A program made the translations under genes and the position numbers. Source: Psychrobacter coccoides (GTDB lineage Bacteria; Pseudomonadota; Gammaproteobacteria; Pseudomonadales; Moraxellaceae). Taken from it: a stretch of DNA of 49,225 bases. The notes under the pieces were generated by a model. The model saw nothing but the letters and a program-made list of their open reading frames with translations. It was not told the origin of the DNA and ran no database searches. Below, in pieces: positions 1-7,620 of this stretch. The stretch lies in contig NZ_JAGBKM010000024.1 in assembly GCF_017498085.1 (NCBI RefSeq), positions 1 to 49,225 of the forward strand. The letters run 5' to 3'. Position 1 is the stretch's first letter. Each line of letters opens with the position of its first letter.

Positions 1-612
1 ATTGTCTTTTAATGCATAAGTTAATTCGTCACCATCGGCATCAGTAGCCGCTTCTAATTGACCTGTCGCTACAGTGTCTTCGGTGGCTTCGATGATTGAA
101 TCTTTGGAAACTGGTAATTTATTAGCAGGCGGTTTTGGTGAACTATCACTTGAACCACTACTTATAGCTGCTACCCCTAATGCAGCAGCACCAATTGAGC
201 CCAATAAGGCACCATTGCTGATACCTGCAATTAATGAAGTATCACCTAACATTTCCGATACAAGCGTTGTATAAGAAGTTTCTGAAGCTATTTGTGTAGT
301 CACGCCTGTTTCAGCACTTACATAATCAAACTCAACAAAACCTGAATCACTAACTGTACCAATCTCAATATTATCAGTTAGATAATAATCCTCGATAGTA
401 AGTAATGCCTCACCATTTTCATCTGCAATCAGCAAATCATCGGCCACTTTCTTAGCTTTTAATTTTTTAGCGGGTTGACCTGTCTTAGCATCTACTAAAC
501 TAATCTGCATACCTTCTTCAGCAGCTATTATAGTAGGTTGGTTACTGTTTAATACTTGACTAATCAAGTTAACATTGTCTTTTTGCAAAATTATTTGAGT
601 TGCTTGTGCCAT
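1..612 (-). CDS. BapA-type giant adhesin, N-terminal fragment (cut by window edge)
   Basis: The open frame runs off the left edge after 204 residues, so only the N-terminus is visible. Residues 1-115 resemble the BapA/LapF prefix-like domain that precedes repeat arrays in very large secreted biofilm adhesins. Residues about 143-165 form a Gly/Ala-rich hydrophobic stretch (LIAGISNGALLGSIGAAAL), followed by a Ser/Pro linker. From about residue 180, EDTVATGQLEATDADGD-like text (here with an extra Ala before TDADGD) marks the first VCBS/cadherin-like repeat. There is no classical signal peptide, as expected for type I-secreted adhesins. I place the start at 612 rather than the ATG at 615 because the AAGGAT ribosome site is better spaced from it. 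The family role (surface attachment, biofilm) is inferred from domain type; the repeats and C-terminal secretion signal lie outside the window. Confidence 0.75.
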   Translation of the reverse strand, partial: MAQATQIILQKDNVNLISQVLNSNQPTIIAAEEGMQISLVDAKTGQPAKKLKAKKVADDLLIADENGEALLTIEDYYLTDNIEIGTVSDSGFVEFDYVSAETGVTTQIASETSYTTLVSEMLGDTSLIAGISNGALLGSIGAAALGVAAISSGSSDSSPKPPANKLPVSKDSIIEATEDTVATGQLEAATDADGDELTYALKDN

Positions 613-615
613 CAT

Positions 616-1018
616 ATATCCTTATAAAGCCTTCTCGATAAGCTAAGAAGGCTTGTCTATTTAGAGAAGTTTTTTCTATTTAGAGAAGGTTTTGTTTTAA
701 TTAGGTAACACTAACTAACACTAATATAACCTATATTGTTTTAATTTGGTAGTAGAGAATACTAGCAATCTTCGTTTTCTAGCTAATTGCGTGATGATGG
801 TTTAATAAGGAGCAGTTATAGAAATTAGTAACTATGAAGAGAATTAACAGCTGATTTTACTTATTACTTATGATATGTAGTCAAGTATTCAAGTTTTAAT
901 TAGGGTACCCCATTTTTTTCCATAAGAGAGATTATATTAGAGAGTCCATAATCTATGATAAAACCTACGATACCTAACACTACAGTTTAAAAACGACCGC
1001 TCAACTAATTCAAAAAAC
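616..1018. other. AT-rich intergenic region upstream of the adhesin
   Basis: About 400 bases lie between the adhesin start and the pnp terminator. The part nearest the adhesin holds a hairpin and a 13-base tandem duplication (listed separately). The rest is AT-rich and should contain the adhesin promoter, but no -35/-10 pair stands out. No ORF of interest was seen on either strand. Confidence 0.5.
627..688 (-). promoter_or_regulatory. Structured leader of the adhesin mRNA: 9-bp hairpin plus tandem 13-mer
   Basis: Arms AAGCCTTCT (627-635) and AGAAGGCTT (646-654) form a perfect 9-bp hairpin with a 10-base loop, ending a few bases upstream of the adhesin ribosome-binding site. Just upstream in the transcript, CTATTTAGAGAAG occurs twice (657-669 and 676-688 on the plus strand); each copy contains an AGAAG string complementary to the hairpin arm sequence CTTCT. 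This layout could allow alternative pairing. There is no T-run directly after the stem, so it is not a simple terminator. A regulatory role is inference. Confidence 0.45.
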
Positions 1019-1056
1019 AAAAAAACCACCTTGAGTATCAACCCAAGGCGGTTTTT
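1019..1056 (-). terminator. Rho-independent terminator of pnp
   Basis: Read on the minus strand, a stem of AAAACCGCCTTGGG against its near-complement (with a short loop) is followed by a run of T residues, 20 bases after the pnp stop codon. Confidence 0.8.
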
Positions 1057-1075
1057 ATATTAAGCTTTAGGCTAC

Positions 1076-3199
1076 TTATTCAGCAGCGGCATCCTGTTCA
1101 ATACCTTTCATAGTCAGCTTAATACGACCACGGTTATCAACATCTTGTACCAAGACTTTGACTGTCTGACCCTCTTTTAGATAATCAGAGACATTCTCGA
1201 CACGCTCTTCAGCGATTTGTGAGATATGCACGAGACCATCAGTGTTTGGCAAGACGTTAACAAACGCACCAAAATCTACGATACGAGCAACGGTACCTTC
1301 ATAAGTTTTGCCCACTTCGACTTCTGCCGTTAAGGCTTCAATTCTACCGATAGCAGCTTTAGTTGCGGCTTTGTTCTCACCAAAGATGCGAATCGTACCA
1401 GCATCATCGATATCGATGACCGCGCCCGTCTCTTCCGTCAACTGACGAATCATCGCCCCACCTTTACCAATGACGTCACGGATTTTGTCCGGGTTGATCT
1501 CAATCACTGCGTAGTTCGGCGCATGGGCATTGATTTCAGTACGGCTCTCAGGCAGTACTTTATTCATCGCATCTAGAATATGGATACGACCGGCATGGGC
1601 TTGCTTTAGCGCTTGCTCCATGATGTCTGGGGTGATGCCTTCGATTTTGATATCCATCTGTAGCGCTGTGATACCATCTTTAGAGCCAGCAACTTTAAAG
1701 TCCATGTCGCCCAAATGATCTTCATCGCCTAAGATGTCAGATAAGACAGCAAAGCGCTCACCTTCTTTGACCAGACCCATCGCAATACCAGCGACTGGTG
1801 CTTTTAGCGGTACACCAGCGTCCATCAGCGCCAAGCTTGCGCCACAAACAGATGCCATAGATGATGAACCATTTGACTCAGTGATCTCAGATACCACACG
1901 AATCACATACGGAAAGCGCTCGCTGTCAGGTAGCATCGCTTGCACACCACGGCGTGCTAGACGACCATGACCGATCTCACGGCGCTTTGGAATACCTTCA
2001 CGGCCGGTCTCACCGACTGAGAAATGCGGGAAGTTATAATGCAGCATGAAATGATCACGAATCGTGCCAGCGAGTGAGTCAATCATATTGACATCACGGC
2101 TGTTGCCTAGTGTCGTCGTTACCAATGCTTGTGTTTCACCACGTGTAAATAACGCTGAGCCATGAGTGTAAGGCAATACACCAACCTGTACATCTAGGGC
2201 ACGGACCGTATCTAAATCACGACCATCAATACGTGGCTTACCTGACAAGATATTGTCACGAACCGTACGGTACTTAAGATCGTTGTAGATCTCTTTTAGC
2301 TCAGAGACTTTATCATCATAGTCTTCTGCTTCAGGATCGCCGGCCAGCGCTGCGATAGCGGCATCCTTGACTTCATCAAGCTTAGCATAGCGATCTTGCT
2401 TGTCACTAATACTATATGCATCAGCAATTTGTGCACCAAACTGCTCTTTCATACTATTTTCGAGTGTTTCATCATGCTTGGGTGCAGTGAACTCCTGCTT
2501 TGCCGTGCCCACTTCTTCGGCTAATGAAACAATATTATCAATGACGATCTGCTGCTGTTCATGACCGTATAGCACAGCACCTAACATCTGATCTTCTGAC
2601 AGCTCTGCTGCTTCAGATTCAACCATCAATACGGCAGACTTGGTCCCTGCTACCACCAAGTCCAAATCACTGCCTTCTAACTGCTCAATCGTTGGGTTTA
2701 GAACGTACTCACCACCAATAAAGCCAACACGAGCACCTGCTACAGGACCATTAAATGGCGCATCTGAGATGGCCAATGCTGCTGACGCACCAATCATCGC
2801 TGCGATATCTGCATGTTGTGTTTTGTCTGATGATACTACGGTTGCGGTGATTTGAATTTCGTTGACATACCCTTCAGGGAACAGCGGACGAATTGGACGG
2901 TCGATCAAGCGTGAAGTTAAGGTTTCAAACTCACTGGCACGGCCTTCACGCTTACCATAAGCACCTGGAATCTTACCCGCTGCATACATTTTTTCTTGAT
3001 AGTTTACGGTCAATGGAAAGAAGTTTTGACCTTCTTTGGCTTCAGATTTGACCACGGCTGCAACCAGCACAGTAACGCCGCCCATATGAACCATAATAGA
3101 GTTGGCTTGGCGAGCGACACGGCCGGTTTCTAACACCACTTTTTGGTCACCGTACTGAAATTCACGCTTAATGGTATTGAACATTGTTGGAGCTGTCAT
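1076..3199 (-). CDS. pnp: Polyribonucleotide nucleotidyltransferase (PNPase)
   Basis: PNPase is a phosphorolytic 3'-5' exoribonuclease of the cytoplasm and a partner of the RNA degradosome. At 707 residues it matches the usual length. In order: RNase PH domain 1 (about 15-145), helical linker, RNase PH domain 2 (about 315-540) with the conserved [16 protein letters not shown] catalytic segment, a KH domain from about 571 with the GKGG loop near 578-581, and an S1 domain from about 630 ([13 protein letters not shown]). The start [12 protein letters not shown] is chosen because TAGGAAAC sits seven bases upstream; an internal ATG five codons later lacks such a site. It lies downstream of rpsO, the classic order, but here an 826-base gap with its own leader structure separates them, suggesting a separate pnp promoter. 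Confidence 0.97.
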   Translation of the reverse strand: MTAPTMFNTIKREFQYGDQKVVLETGRVARQANSIMVHMGGVTVLVAAVVKSEAKEGQNFFPLTVNYQEKMYAAGKIPGAYGKREGRASEFETLTSRLIDRPIRPLFPEGYVNEIQITATVVSSDKTQHADIAAMIGASAALAISDAPFNGPVAGARVGFIGGEYVLNPTIEQLEGSDLDLVVAGTKSAVLMVESEAAELSEDQMLGAVLYGHEQQQIVIDNIVSLAEEVGTAKQEFTAPKHDETLENSMKEQFGAQIADAYSISDKQDRYAKLDEVKDAAIAALAGDPEAEDYDDKVSELKEIYNDLKYRTVRDNILSGKPRIDGRDLDTVRALDVQVGVLPYTHGSALFTRGETQALVTTTLGNSRDVNMIDSLAGTIRDHFMLHYNFPHFSVGETGREGIPKRREIGHGRLARRGVQAMLPDSERFPYVIRVVSEITESNGSSSMASVCGASLALMDAGVPLKAPVAGIAMGLVKEGERFAVLSDILGDEDHLGDMDFKVAGSKDGITALQMDIKIEGITPDIMEQALKQAHAGRIHILDAMNKVLPESRTEINAHAPNYAVIEINPDKIRDVIGKGGAMIRQLTEETGAVIDIDDAGTIRIFGENKAATKAAIGRIEALTAEVEVGKTYEGTVARIVDFGAFVNVLPNTDGLVHISQIAEERVENVSDYLKEGQTVKVLVQDVDNRGRIKLTMKGIEQDAAAE

Positions 3200-3389
3200 A
3201 TAAGTTTCCTAATAATGAATGACGAGATTGATATCAGCAATATAAAGCATGATATCTGTCGTTAAAAATTCTGTTGTGCACTTGATGTGTGCCAATTCCA
3301 AAGTAAAACAAAAAACCTGTGTCCTTTGCTACCTATCGCAAACCAAACAAATTTGACACCGGTAATCACAGTCTTTGGATTTGGTAATC

Positions 3390-3434
3390 ATAAATAAGCC
3401 TTATTTGTAAGGCCTATAAACACACCTTATTTAT
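3390..3434 (-). promoter_or_regulatory. Two-tier stem-loop in pnp leader
   Basis: An outer 8-bp pair (ATAAATAA at 3390-3397 with TTATTTAT at 3427-3434) encloses an inner hairpin GCCTTA-TTTG-TAAGGC (3398-3413), about 190 bases upstream of the pnp start. In E. coli the pnp leader is cut by RNase III at a stem and PNPase then represses its own mRNA; this structure is a candidate for the same role. The structure is seen; the function is inferred. Confidence 0.4.
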
Positions 3435-3726
3435 CGGTATTACTATTGCATCTTCTTGAGTATACAAATTCGGTTTTATAGATTGGAGCGTCTGCAGCGA
3501 CTTTGTGCGTTTAATTGAGCCAACGCTTATCACTTTTGTCACGCACCCTAGCATAAACGTCGTAACAGATCTGACAACTATAAAATTCACAATGCACTAT
3601 TTTACAGGGATTTATAGACGTTGACCAATTAATTACATCTTGACTGTAAACACTTCTGCTTTCTGACGTACTAAACCCCATAACGTTCTAAACCCTTTGT
3701 AATCGAAAAAAGTATAATCTACGCCA

Positions 3727-3880
3727 TATAGTCAGCTGAATGTAAAACTGTTATGGATTTAAACGCGCTACTGGTATAAATTTTACTTGCGTGCTGCTCT
3801 CCCTAGAGGCTGCGCAACCTATATTATGAACAGAAAGCATCCCAGTAGCGCTATGACATTTTTAGAGTGTATCGACTATA
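3727..3880 (+). repeat. TATAGTC-ended interspersed repeat, copy 1 (154 bp)
   Basis: The element begins TATAGTCAGCTGAATG and ends GTGTATCGACTATA, giving 7-bp inverted termini. Inside, CGCGCTACTGG and CCCAGTAGCGC are inverted arms of a large hairpin. Its first 95 bases are nearly identical to the copy at 47219-47356, and the whole resembles the inverted copy at 36102-36238. It is longer than the other copies because the segment just before the second arm differs. It encodes no protein and is probably a MITE-like or REP-like element. Confidence 0.8.
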
Positions 3881-3907
3881 GTCTAAAACAGTGAATAGAT
3901 AGTTTGC

Positions 3908-3946
3908 ACAAAAAAACGGTGTGAAGTTATTCCACACCGTTTTAAT
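3908..3946 (-). terminator. Rho-independent terminator of rpsO
   Basis: On the minus strand AAAACGGTGTG and CACACCGTTTT pair around a short loop and are followed by seven T residues. It lies about 80 bases after the rpsO stop codon and separates rpsO from pnp. Confidence 0.85.
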
Positions 3947-4025
3947 TAAAGCTAAGCCATTAGATAAATATGAGAGGTCTAGTTATCAGACTGCTACTTA
4001 TTATCTATACCTTACAATCGTTAAA

Positions 4026-4292
4026 TTAACGACGTAGACCCAACTGGCTAATGATTGCGCTGTAGCGACCAAGGTCTTTAGCTTTTAAGTAATCAAGCAA
4101 TTTACGACGTGTGTTAACCATACGGATAAGACCGCGGCGGCTGTGATGATCTGCTTTATGAGCTTTGAAATGGTCCTGTAGATCATTGATACGTGCGCTT
4201 AGTAGAGCGATTTGGACCTCAGGTGAGCCTGTGTCATTTTCGCTACGCTTGTATTGGGCAATGATTTGTTCACGATCAGTATTGGTTAGCAT
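4026..4292 (-). CDS. rpsO: 30S ribosomal protein S15
   Basis: S15 binds 16S rRNA early in assembly of the small-subunit platform. The 88-residue product has the standard length and the family hallmarks [18 protein letters not shown] (about 22-39) and HHSRRGL (48-54), ending QLGLRR. A GGAGA ribosome site is eight bases before the ATG. The gene has its own terminator and lies upstream of pnp in the usual order. S15 usually regulates its own translation through its mRNA leader; the roughly 280 bases upstream could hold such a structure, but I did not identify one. Confidence 0.98.
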   Translation of the reverse strand: MLTNTDREQIIAQYKRSENDTGSPEVQIALLSARINDLQDHFKAHKADHHSRRGLIRMVNTRRKLLDYLKAKDLGRYSAIISQLGLRR

Positions 4293-4483
4293 AAGATTTC
4301 TCCGGCAATGCTAAAGATTTCAATAGAAGCGTAAAACATCAAACGCTTTTGAAATCAAAAGATAAAGTAAAATAGCCCACGTATCATTCGGGACAACCCT
4401 GCATTACTAGAGTTGACCTAGTGAACAGTGAGCTTAATAGATTGTTAGCAATTTCTTGCTATTGACAAGCTGACGATTATAAC

Positions 4484-4523
4484 AAAAAAACACCAAACAA
4501 ACAGTAATTATCGCTGTTTGTTT
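4484..4523 (-). terminator. Rho-independent terminator after the 57-aa protein gene
   Basis: AAACAAACAG and CTGTTTGTTT form a 10-bp stem (4495-4504 / 4514-4523). On the minus strand it is followed within a few bases by seven T residues. It closes the small cluster that starts with the DJ-1 family gene. Confidence 0.7.
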
Positions 4524-4572
4524 TAACAAAATAGCTTAGAGGACTGCTTTAACCATCTTATAGAAATCTGTT

Positions 4573-4746
4573 TTATTTTTTAGCATCATCTTCAGTAGCA
4601 TTGCCACCAAGTGCATCATCATCTAATGGCACTGTAGTAGCTTCAGCCACACTATCGGGCACTGTGTCTTCACTAGGGTTAATATCTTCTGCGAGCTCTG
4701 CTATTTTTTGCTCTTGTGCATCCATGTTTTGCTTCGAGTTATCCAC
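4573..4746 (-). CDS. Small acidic protein of unknown function (57 aa)
   Basis: I do not recognise this protein. A longer frame opens at 4797, but an exact AGGAGG ribosome site lies five bases before a GTG at 4746, which makes the GTG the likely start (product begins MDNSKQNMDAQEQ). The product is rich in Asp and Glu, predicted to be disordered, with no membrane segment and no cysteine. It contains VPLDDDALGGN near residue 40. It is downstream of another small charged protein and a DJ-1 family gene on the same strand, and it is followed by a terminator. The strong ribosome site argues that it is real. Confidence 0.55.
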   Translation of the reverse strand: MDNSKQNMDAQEQKIAELAEDINPSEDTVPDSVAEATTVPLDDDALGGNATEDDAKK

Positions 4747-4813
4747 GATATCCTCCTGTCTTTTTACGCCTATTTTTTTATACTTATTTATACTCAAACC
4801 GAGACAGTGTTAA

Positions 4814-4855
4814 CAAAGGTAGAACCTAGCAACATTTTCGCTAGCTTCTACTTTG
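4814..4855 (-). other. Hairpin between the two small-protein genes
   Basis: CAAAGGTAGAACCTAGC and GCTAGCTTCTACTTTG are near-complementary arms (one bulge, one mismatch) around a 9-base loop. It has no clear T-run on the minus strand, so it may be a processing or weak termination signal between the two small genes. Confidence 0.4.
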
Positions 4856-4900
4856 GAAGTATAAAACTAAAATCATTTAATAAAGGTTCATCATATGATT

Positions 4901-5062
4901 TTATTGGTCTTTTTTGGCTTCCTCTAAGTTGTCAGCGATACGCTCTGCTGCAGCATCTGTGTCTTTTTCGTAGTTGTCTTCAGTCTGATTCTTTAGCGAT
5001 GAGACTTCTGATTCAGACTTTTGTTGTTCAAACTTAGTGTCGTTTGGATTAGGCTGTGTCAT
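4901..5062 (-). CDS. Small hydrophilic protein of unknown function (53 aa)
   Basis: I do not recognise this protein. An upstream ATG exists at 5152 in the same frame, but it lies inside the DJ-1 gene. The internal ATG at 5062 has AAGGAT eight bases upstream and gives MTQPNPNDTKFEQQ as the N-terminus. The product is highly charged, rich in Lys, Glu, Asp and Gln, with no hydrophobic segment and no cysteine; the second half (DAAAERIADNLEEAKKDQ) looks helical. It begins 43 bases after the DJ-1 family stop codon, so co-transcription is likely. A stress-related role is only a guess from this neighbour. Confidence 0.55.
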   Translation of the reverse strand: MTQPNPNDTKFEQQKSESEVSSLKNQTEDNYEKDTDAAAERIADNLEEAKKDQ

Positions 5063-5105
5063 GATATTATCCTTATTTATTGTGATGAGTAGTGAATTAT
5101 TAGCA

Positions 5106-5630
5106 TTATGACAAGGCAGTATCAATTGCCTCAACAAAGTTATCAATGTCATCTGGATTGCGTGAAGTGATCAAGTTGCCATCCACTTGTACCGTTTTAT
5201 CTACAAAAGTAGCCCCCGCATTTTCTAGATCCAACTGTAAGGAATGATAAGCGGTAAGCGTTTTATCTTTAGCAATATCTGTATTGATAAGCACCCAAGG
5301 AGCGTGGCAAATAACCGCTAACGGTTTGCCGGCCTCATAGACCGCATTGATTATCTTATGTGCCTCTTTATTCCCTCGTATGGTATCAGCATTCACTGTA
5401 CCACCGGGTAAGACCAAAGCATCATAGTCAGTCGCGTCTGCGTCTTTTGCAAAGAGGTCTGCCGTAAAAGTAGCGCCTTTGTTGACGTCTTGATTCATTG
5501 CTTGTACGTCTTTTTCTTTGTTAGTCGTTATGAGCACTGTTTTATAACCTTTGTTTTTCAACTGGTTATTAACATCTTCATACTCTGCTTGCTCAAAATG
5601 ATTGTGTAATAAAAAAGCAATCGTTTTCAT
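5106..5630 (-). CDS. DJ-1/PfpI family protein (class I glutamine amidotransferase fold)
   Basis: This superfamily includes PfpI proteases, YhbO/YajL stress proteins and proposed deglycases. The 174-residue product has the flavodoxin-like PfpI layout: a first strand MKTIAFLL, an acidic residue at Glu13, LVLPGG near 72-77, and the nucleophile elbow AVICHAPW with Cys109 and His110. This is the length and motif set of YhbO/PfpI single-domain proteins. AGGAG lies four bases before the ATG. Two small charged protein genes follow. The exact enzymatic activity cannot be told from sequence, and the family's deglycase activity is disputed. A role in oxidative or carbonyl stress is the usual inference. 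Confidence 0.9.
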   Translation of the reverse strand: MKTIAFLLHNHFEQAEYEDVNNQLKNKGYKTVLITTNKEKDVQAMNQDVNKGATFTADLFAKDADATDYDALVLPGGTVNADTIRGNKEAHKIINAVYEAGKPLAVICHAPWVLINTDIAKDKTLTAYHSLQLDLENAGATFVDKTVQVDGNLITSRNPDDIDNFVEAIDTALS

Positions 5631-6054
5631 ATGACTCCTTCTCTTATTATAAAAATAGATAATATGTCACTATTTCTTTAGATTTAATTATCTGTTATTT
5701 TTAGAGTTTTATTATTCTTCTTAACTCATTCCTCTGAAACGTTTTAGTTATTATCGACTATCATTATTATGTTGTTTTATGATTATTTTATTATTATGAT
5801 GCAGCTTTCCCTAGCTGACTTAACCACTGTACAAAAAAAGCAGGTTTCACCATAGGCGAAACCTGCAATAAAATGTGACGATATGTGATTAATGTAATGA
5901 GCTGGTAAATTCTGCGTTAAAGGAGTGCGCATCATGGCGAGTTTGACAGTATAAGACTCAAACGAGACAATAACCTATCAAGGTTCTTCAAGACAATTGT
6001 ACTATCAGTTATTGTGTTTCAAGGATTCTTATATCTTACTCTCTATCCAACCAC
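5631..6054. other. AT-rich intergenic region between truB and the DJ-1 gene
   Basis: The 424 bases hold the truB-operon terminator (5832-5866) and, nearer 5631, a very AT-rich stretch that should contain the DJ-1 promoter. No gene or RNA was recognised. Confidence 0.5.
5832..5866 (-). terminator. Terminator of the truB-end operon
   Basis: GCAGGTTTC and GAAACCTGC are perfect 9-bp arms with an 8-base loop. On the minus strand the stem is followed by seven T residues. It lies about 190 bases beyond the truB stop codon. Confidence 0.85.
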
Positions 6055-7059
6055 TTATCGTTGAATCAGTTTTTTGGGCTGTAAGCGGCCGTTTAAGCTG
6101 ACCGAACCCAAACCAATAAACTGTCCTTGTTCATCAGTCAGCCGAATATCGACCGGCATTTCATGTAATAGCAGTTGACTGTCAGCAGATACGAGCTCTT
6201 CAGCAGCAAGGGTTGCAATATAGTGTTTTAGGTCTGGGTCTGCCGTCAATTGATTGATGACGTTTAGTCGCTGTCCTTGTCGTACCCGTGTGCACTGCTC
6301 TGCTGTTAAAGTAAGCTGTGCCGCAATATCAACGCAGGCATCTAGTGGTAACAGTTGCAAAAACCGATCCTCTAGCGCTTTGTCTTCTAGCTGCGACAAA
6401 GTAATGGCATCATCGATGGTGAAATCACCTGTTTTTAAACGCCTTAATGCCGTTAAATGGCCTAGCGTCCCCAACGCTTTAGCAATATCTTCTGCCAAAA
6501 CACGTATATAAGTGCCTTTGGTACAAACGACGGTTAATTGTACCTGCTGTTCATCTAGCGCTAATAGCTCAATCGCTTTAATGACGATATCTCTAGCCAT
6601 ACGTTCAACCTCGATACCTGCACGTGCGTATTCGTATAGCTTTTTGCCATCTTTTTTTAGCGCAGAGTACATGGGTGGGGTTTGTTTCTGAGCCCCCAAA
6701 AACTGCTGAGCGACTTTGGCCAAAGCTGTACTGTTTAGCTTAGGTATGGCCGACTCGGCAATCACCTGTCCCTCTGCATCACCTGTGTCAGTCTGTTGCC
6801 CCAGTAAAATTGTCGCTTGGTAAGACTTATCAGCATCAAGTTGATAATGACTGAACTTAGTGGCTTCGCCCAGACAAATAGGCAGTAAGCCGGTGGCCAT
6901 AGGGTCAAGTGTGCCTGTGTGCCCCGCTTTTTTGCTGTCATGTCTCGGCGATTTGAACAGATACTTAACTTTTGACACCACTTGCTGTGATGTCATCCCC
7001 ATGGGCTTATCAATCAGGATGACACCTGAGACCTTTTGTTTGGCTGAAGATATCGACAT
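6055..7059 (-). CDS. truB: tRNA pseudouridine-55 synthase
   Basis: TruB converts U55 in the T-loop of most tRNAs to pseudouridine and also acts as a tRNA-folding chaperone. The N-terminal GVILIDKPMGMTS motif (12-24) and HTGTLDPMATG with catalytic Asp52 are intact; the C-terminal third (about 250-330) matches the TruB PUA-like domain. At 334 residues it is slightly longer than the E. coli protein. It starts 9 bases after the rbfA stop codon and has no strong ribosome site of its own, so translational coupling to rbfA is likely. It is the last gene of the rimP-nusA-infB-rbfA-truB block. Confidence 0.97.
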   Translation of the reverse strand: MSISSAKQKVSGVILIDKPMGMTSQQVVSKVKYLFKSPRHDSKKAGHTGTLDPMATGLLPICLGEATKFSHYQLDADKSYQATILLGQQTDTGDAEGQVIAESAIPKLNSTALAKVAQQFLGAQKQTPPMYSALKKDGKKLYEYARAGIEVERMARDIVIKAIELLALDEQQVQLTVVCTKGTYIRVLAEDIAKALGTLGHLTALRRLKTGDFTIDDAITLSQLEDKALEDRFLQLLPLDACVDIAAQLTLTAEQCTRVRQGQRLNVINQLTADPDLKHYIATLAAEELVSADSQLLLHEMPVDIRLTDEQGQFIGLGSVSLNGRLQPKKLIQR

Positions 7060-7068
7060 AATAAAAAC

Positions 7069-7458
7069 TTACTCGTCTGCCTCGTTTTGCTCAGTTTTTG
7101 TGACAGCTTGATTGATTAAGTCCATCATGTAGTTACCACGAGCGGTTACTTCATCGTAATGAAAACGCAAACGTGGGGTGGTGCGTGTTTTTAAACTATG
7201 GCTAAGCTCTGTACGTAAAAATCCAGCCGCTTTATTCAGAACTTCCAGGCTTTGCTCATGACTGTGCTTGGTCATCGCATCGTTAAGCTCTGGCTCCATA
7301 ATAGTCACATAGATGTCGGCATAACCTAAGTCTGGACTGACTTTGACACTGGAGATGGTGACAAAACCTGTCAAGCGTGGGTCATTGACTTCATCTCGAA
7401 TAAGAACGGCTAGCTCACGTTGGATTTGATCTGCTAAGCGTTGTAGGCGTTGGCTCAT
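7069..7458 (-). CDS. rbfA: 30S ribosome-binding factor A
   Basis: RbfA is a cold-shock assembly factor that binds immature 30S subunits near helix 1 of 16S rRNA. The 129-residue product has the single KH-like fold signature: RLADQIQRELAVLI at the N-terminus, DPRLTGFVTISSVKVSPDL (about 24-42), then YVTIMEPEL and the RTTPRLRFHYDEV segment. TAGGAT lies upstream of the ATG. It is preceded by a terminator-like hairpin after infB and directly followed by truB. Confidence 0.96.
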   Translation of the reverse strand: MSQRLQRLADQIQRELAVLIRDEVNDPRLTGFVTISSVKVSPDLGYADIYVTIMEPELNDAMTKHSHEQSLEVLNKAAGFLRTELSHSLKTRTTPRLRFHYDEVTARGNYMMDLINQAVTKTEQNEADE

Positions 7459-7517
7459 ATTATTATCCTATTGTTTAATACTTTTAAATAACTGCTCTAT
7501 AAGCGTTTGAATGTTCG

Positions 7518-7554
7518 ATAAAAAAGGCCTAGCAGGATGGACCTGTTAGACCTT
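7518..7554 (-). terminator. Terminator or attenuator between infB and rbfA
   Basis: On the minus strand AAGGTCTAACAGG pairs with CCTGCTAGGCCTT (13 positions, one wobble, one mismatch) around a 5-base loop and runs into T residues. It sits about 65 bases after the infB stop codon, inside a block that is usually one operon. Confidence 0.7.
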
Positions 7555-7620
7555 AGTGCAGTGTGATGACGTATGTTTAAGACCGATATGTTAAGCAGAA
7601 ATGACACTTAACAAAGGGGC

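Larger units (their letters stand above)
3200..4025. other. Long rpsO-pnp intergenic region
   Basis: This 826-base gap contains, in the direction of transcription (minus), the rpsO terminator (3908-3946), a 154-bp TATAGTC-ended repeat (3727-3880), a stretch with no recognisable feature (about 3435-3726) and a two-stem structure in the pnp leader (3390-3434). No coding sequence is convincing. Confidence 0.6.

Noticed and set aside
4601..5037. Plus-strand frames opposite the two small-protein genes
   Set aside because: They are shadows; the minus-strand genes have good ribosome sites and an operon-like arrangement.
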